NCBI RefSeq assembly: GCF_007970185.1
Contig: NZ_CP042431.1
Span: 2,480,001-2,544,000 of the forward strand
Origin: Pseudobacter ginsenosidimutans
GTDB lineage: Bacteria > Bacteroidota > Bacteroidia > Chitinophagales > Chitinophagaceae
Reading direction: 5' to 3'
DNA length: 64,000 nucleotides
Shown piece after piece: positions 62,357 through 64,000 of the stretch. Each line of letters starts with the position of its first letter. Within the stretch, counting starts at the first letter, position 1. Position numbers and translations under genes: made by a program. The notes under the pieces were generated by a model. That model ran no database searches, was not told the DNA's origin, and saw only the letters and a list, made by a program, of their open reading frames with translations.

Positions 62357-62968
62357 TTGCCTGCCGGTCAAACACATAATGAAAAGGAACTCCTGCAACT
62401 GTCGGCCGGCGGCGATGAGTCTGCCTTTGCACAGCTCTTCCTGCAGAACAGACACAAATTGTTCAGTTTTCTGATGCGGCTTACACAATCACCCGAGGCT
62501 ACGGAAGATGTAATTCAGGACATTTTCATGAAGCTTTGGCGGAACCGGTCTTCCCTAACGGAGATCGAAAGTTTCAGCAGTTACCTATTCAGGATGGCGC
62601 AGAACCAGTGCATCACGCATTTCAAGAGAATGGCCAAAGAGACGCTGATATTATCGCGGATGGCAAGCGGCGCCAGTCCCTCCCGATCCACCACTGATGA
62701 GCATCTGGCGCTTAAAGAAGTGCAGGAGCAGCTACAACAGGCAGTTTCCAAACTCACTCCCCAGCAAAAACTCGTATTCACCCTGAGCCGTGAAAAAGGA
62801 TTGAAGTACGAGGAGATCGCTGCCGAATTGAATATCTCCGCCTCAACGGTAAAGAACCATATGATCGATGCGCTCCGCATCATCCGCCAGCATTTTCATT
62901 CTTCTTCCAATGCTTTGCTAATCGGCGGATTATATATACTGCTGGATACCCTTCAAAAAATAAAATAA
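62357..62968 (+). CDS. ECF RNA polymerase sigma factor (second system)
   Basis: The sigma-70 ECF protein has region 2 (LLQLSAGGDESAFAQLF, DVIQDIFMKLWRNRSS) and region 4 (LTPQQKLVFTLSREKGLKYE, NISASTVKNHMIDALRI), with a hydrophobic C-terminal tail (ALLIGGLYILLDTL) often seen in Bacteroidota sigma factors. The in-frame ATGs (62237, 62264, 62279) lie at or upstream of the predicted promoter. TTG 62357 (PAGQTHNEKELL, 203 residues) is the likely start. Its fecR partner begins 68 bp downstream. Confidence 0.9.
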   Translation: MPAGQTHNEKELLQLSAGGDESAFAQLFLQNRHKLFSFLMRLTQSPEATEDVIQDIFMKLWRNRSSLTEIESFSSYLFRMAQNQCITHFKRMAKETLILSRMASGASPSRSTTDEHLALKEVQEQLQQAVSKLTPQQKLVFTLSREKGLKYEEIAAELNISASTVKNHMIDALRIIRQHFHSSSNALLIGGLYILLDTLQKIK

Positions 62969-63036
62969 AAAAATCCTGTTTTTGACCAGGCCTGTTTTGT
63001 TTCCCGGTAGTCGTCTGTACAGGAAACCCAACTAAC

Positions 63037-64000
63037 ATGCCTACAGAAAGGATACAATACCTGGTTCAGCGGTTCTTCAACAATAGCTGTACTCCTGAAG
63101 AAAAGGAGGAACTGGCCGCCTGGATCATTATGCCGGGCAACAACGAACCCCTGAAAGAATTGCTACGCAATGCCTGGGAAGATCATACGCCCCACACGGA
63201 AATGCCGGAGGATATGTCGCAAAGACTATTGACGGCAATGTTCAGAGAAGCAAAAAGGCCTGCGCGGATCCGGTATATACGGTGGGCAGCTGCAGCTGCA
63301 GTAGTTTTCATTGCACTTGCCGCCGGTTGGTGGTTAATGCAAAAGGAGAAAACTGTACCGCAGATAGTTGAAAACAAAATCATCGGGCCCGGGTCAAATG
63401 GCGCTGTCCTCACACTGTCTGATGGTCGTACGCTGGTGCTCGACAGTATCAGGAACGGCGTTATCGCCACGCAGGGAAACACTTCTGTTTCCATCAACAA
63501 CGGCCAACTGGTATATGATGCTGCAACCGGAGAGGGTACTGCAAGCTATAATACCATGACAACACCCAAAGGCAGACAGTTTCAGCTGGTGCTGCCCGAT
63601 GGCACTAACGTATGGTTGAATGCAGCCTCCTCAATCACTTATCCCACCTCGTTTTCAGGGAATGAAAGAAAAGTGTCCGTTACTGGCGAAGCTTATTTTG
63701 AAGTGGCGAAGAATGCAACGCAGCCTTTCAAAGTGAGTATTCAAAATAGTAACACCATTGAAGTTCTCGGAACTCATTTCAATGTGAATGCCTATAATGA
63801 TGATGGCCTTACCAGAACTACACTCCTGGAAGGAAAGATCAAAGTAGGGCAGGTGATACTTCTACCAGGTGAGCAGGTTGTTGCTGAAGGCAATGCAACG
63901 GTAAGCATCGATCGCTCTGTGCAAACGGCGCAGGTGGTGGCATGGAAAAATGGACTATTCCATTTCAGTAAAACCAGTCTGCAGCTGGTAATGAAACAAC
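63037..64000 (+). CDS. FecR-family anti-sigma factor (partial, C-terminus beyond window)
   Basis: The ATG at 63037 opens a frame that runs to the window end (321 codons). It has a cytoplasmic domain (VQRFFNNSCTPEEKEELAAW), a membrane helix around residues 87-107, and the periplasmic FecR region with VLPDGTNVWLNAASSITYP and GEAYFEVAKNATQPFKV. It belongs with the ECF sigma gene just upstream. A SusC/SusD pair would be expected beyond the window edge, giving a complete signalling unit separate from the one in the first half of the window. Confidence 0.92.
   Translation, partial: MPTERIQYLVQRFFNNSCTPEEKEELAAWIIMPGNNEPLKELLRNAWEDHTPHTEMPEDMSQRLLTAMFREAKRPARIRYIRWAAAAAVVFIALAAGWWLMQKEKTVPQIVENKIIGPGSNGAVLTLSDGRTLVLDSIRNGVIATQGNTSVSINNGQLVYDAATGEGTASYNTMTTPKGRQFQLVLPDGTNVWLNAASSITYPTSFSGNERKVSVTGEAYFEVAKNATQPFKVSIQNSNTIEVLGTHFNVNAYNDDGLTRTTLLEGKIKVGQVILLPGEQVVAEGNATVSIDRSVQTAQVVAWKNGLFHFSKTSLQLVMKQ

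Overview
The window looks like a chromosomal segment from a Bacteroidota bacterium, most likely of the Chitinophagaceae type. The evidence is three SusC and three SusD paralogues, FecI/FecR-type ECF sigma/anti-sigma genes, B. fragilis-type promoters (TTTG-N20-TAnnTTTG), DUF4961/DUF5004-type lipoproteins, and very little Shine-Dalgarno sequence in front of genes. No tRNA, rRNA, CRISPR array or insertion sequence was seen.

Region 1 (1-34,600) is a large glycan-utilisation locus. Its enzymes (GH130, two GH92, a GH38-like protein, a GH2 of the beta-mannosidase/glucosaminidase type, an SGNH esterase) point to a mannose-rich glycan such as N-glycan or mannoprotein. It also holds three SusC transporters (one with an STN signalling domain), three SusD proteins, surface lipoproteins, a FucP-like permease, a ROK sugar kinase and a LacI regulator. 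A FecR anti-sigma gene (7952) lies 26 kb from an ECF sigma gene (34014). The main discovery is a promoter-like motif, T(A/G)G(C/T)GG-N15-GTGACAT, found five times with identical spacing. Each copy sits just upstream of a transcription unit of the locus: the 1584 lipoprotein-susC-susD, GH92-GH2, the long susD...GH92 operon, ROK-lacI, and the sigma operon itself. This predicts one autoregulated ECF regulon. The sigma operon begins with a 75-aa protein that resembles the cytoplasmic N-terminus of FecR standing alone.

Region 2 (34,600-36,360) is a tripartite HipBST-type toxin-antitoxin operon preceded by four evenly spaced 24-bp palindromes, the last touching the hipB start codon.

Region 3 (36,600-48,600) is mainly housekeeping: class I ribonucleotide reductase nrdB-nrdA without an ATP-cone in either subunit, metE behind a cobalamin riboswitch, an acyl-CoA thioesterase, a large zinc metalloprotease, an unusual minus-strand pair (ATP-grasp ligase plus a terpene-synthase-fold protein), and a glyoxalase-fold dioxygenase.

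Region 4 (48,689-54,701, minus strand) is a heavy-metal RND efflux operon. Its pump gene is a CzcA-outer-membrane-factor fusion interrupted by a one-base frameshift.

Region 5 (54,797-62,138, minus strand) is one apparent operon: response regulator, histidine kinase, TonB-dependent receptor (also carrying a one-base frameshift), LtaS-like sulfatase-fold membrane enzyme, PAP2 phosphatase and EamA permease. This suggests envelope remodelling under two-component control. Region 6 (62,259-end) starts a second ECF sigma-FecR system, cut by the window edge.
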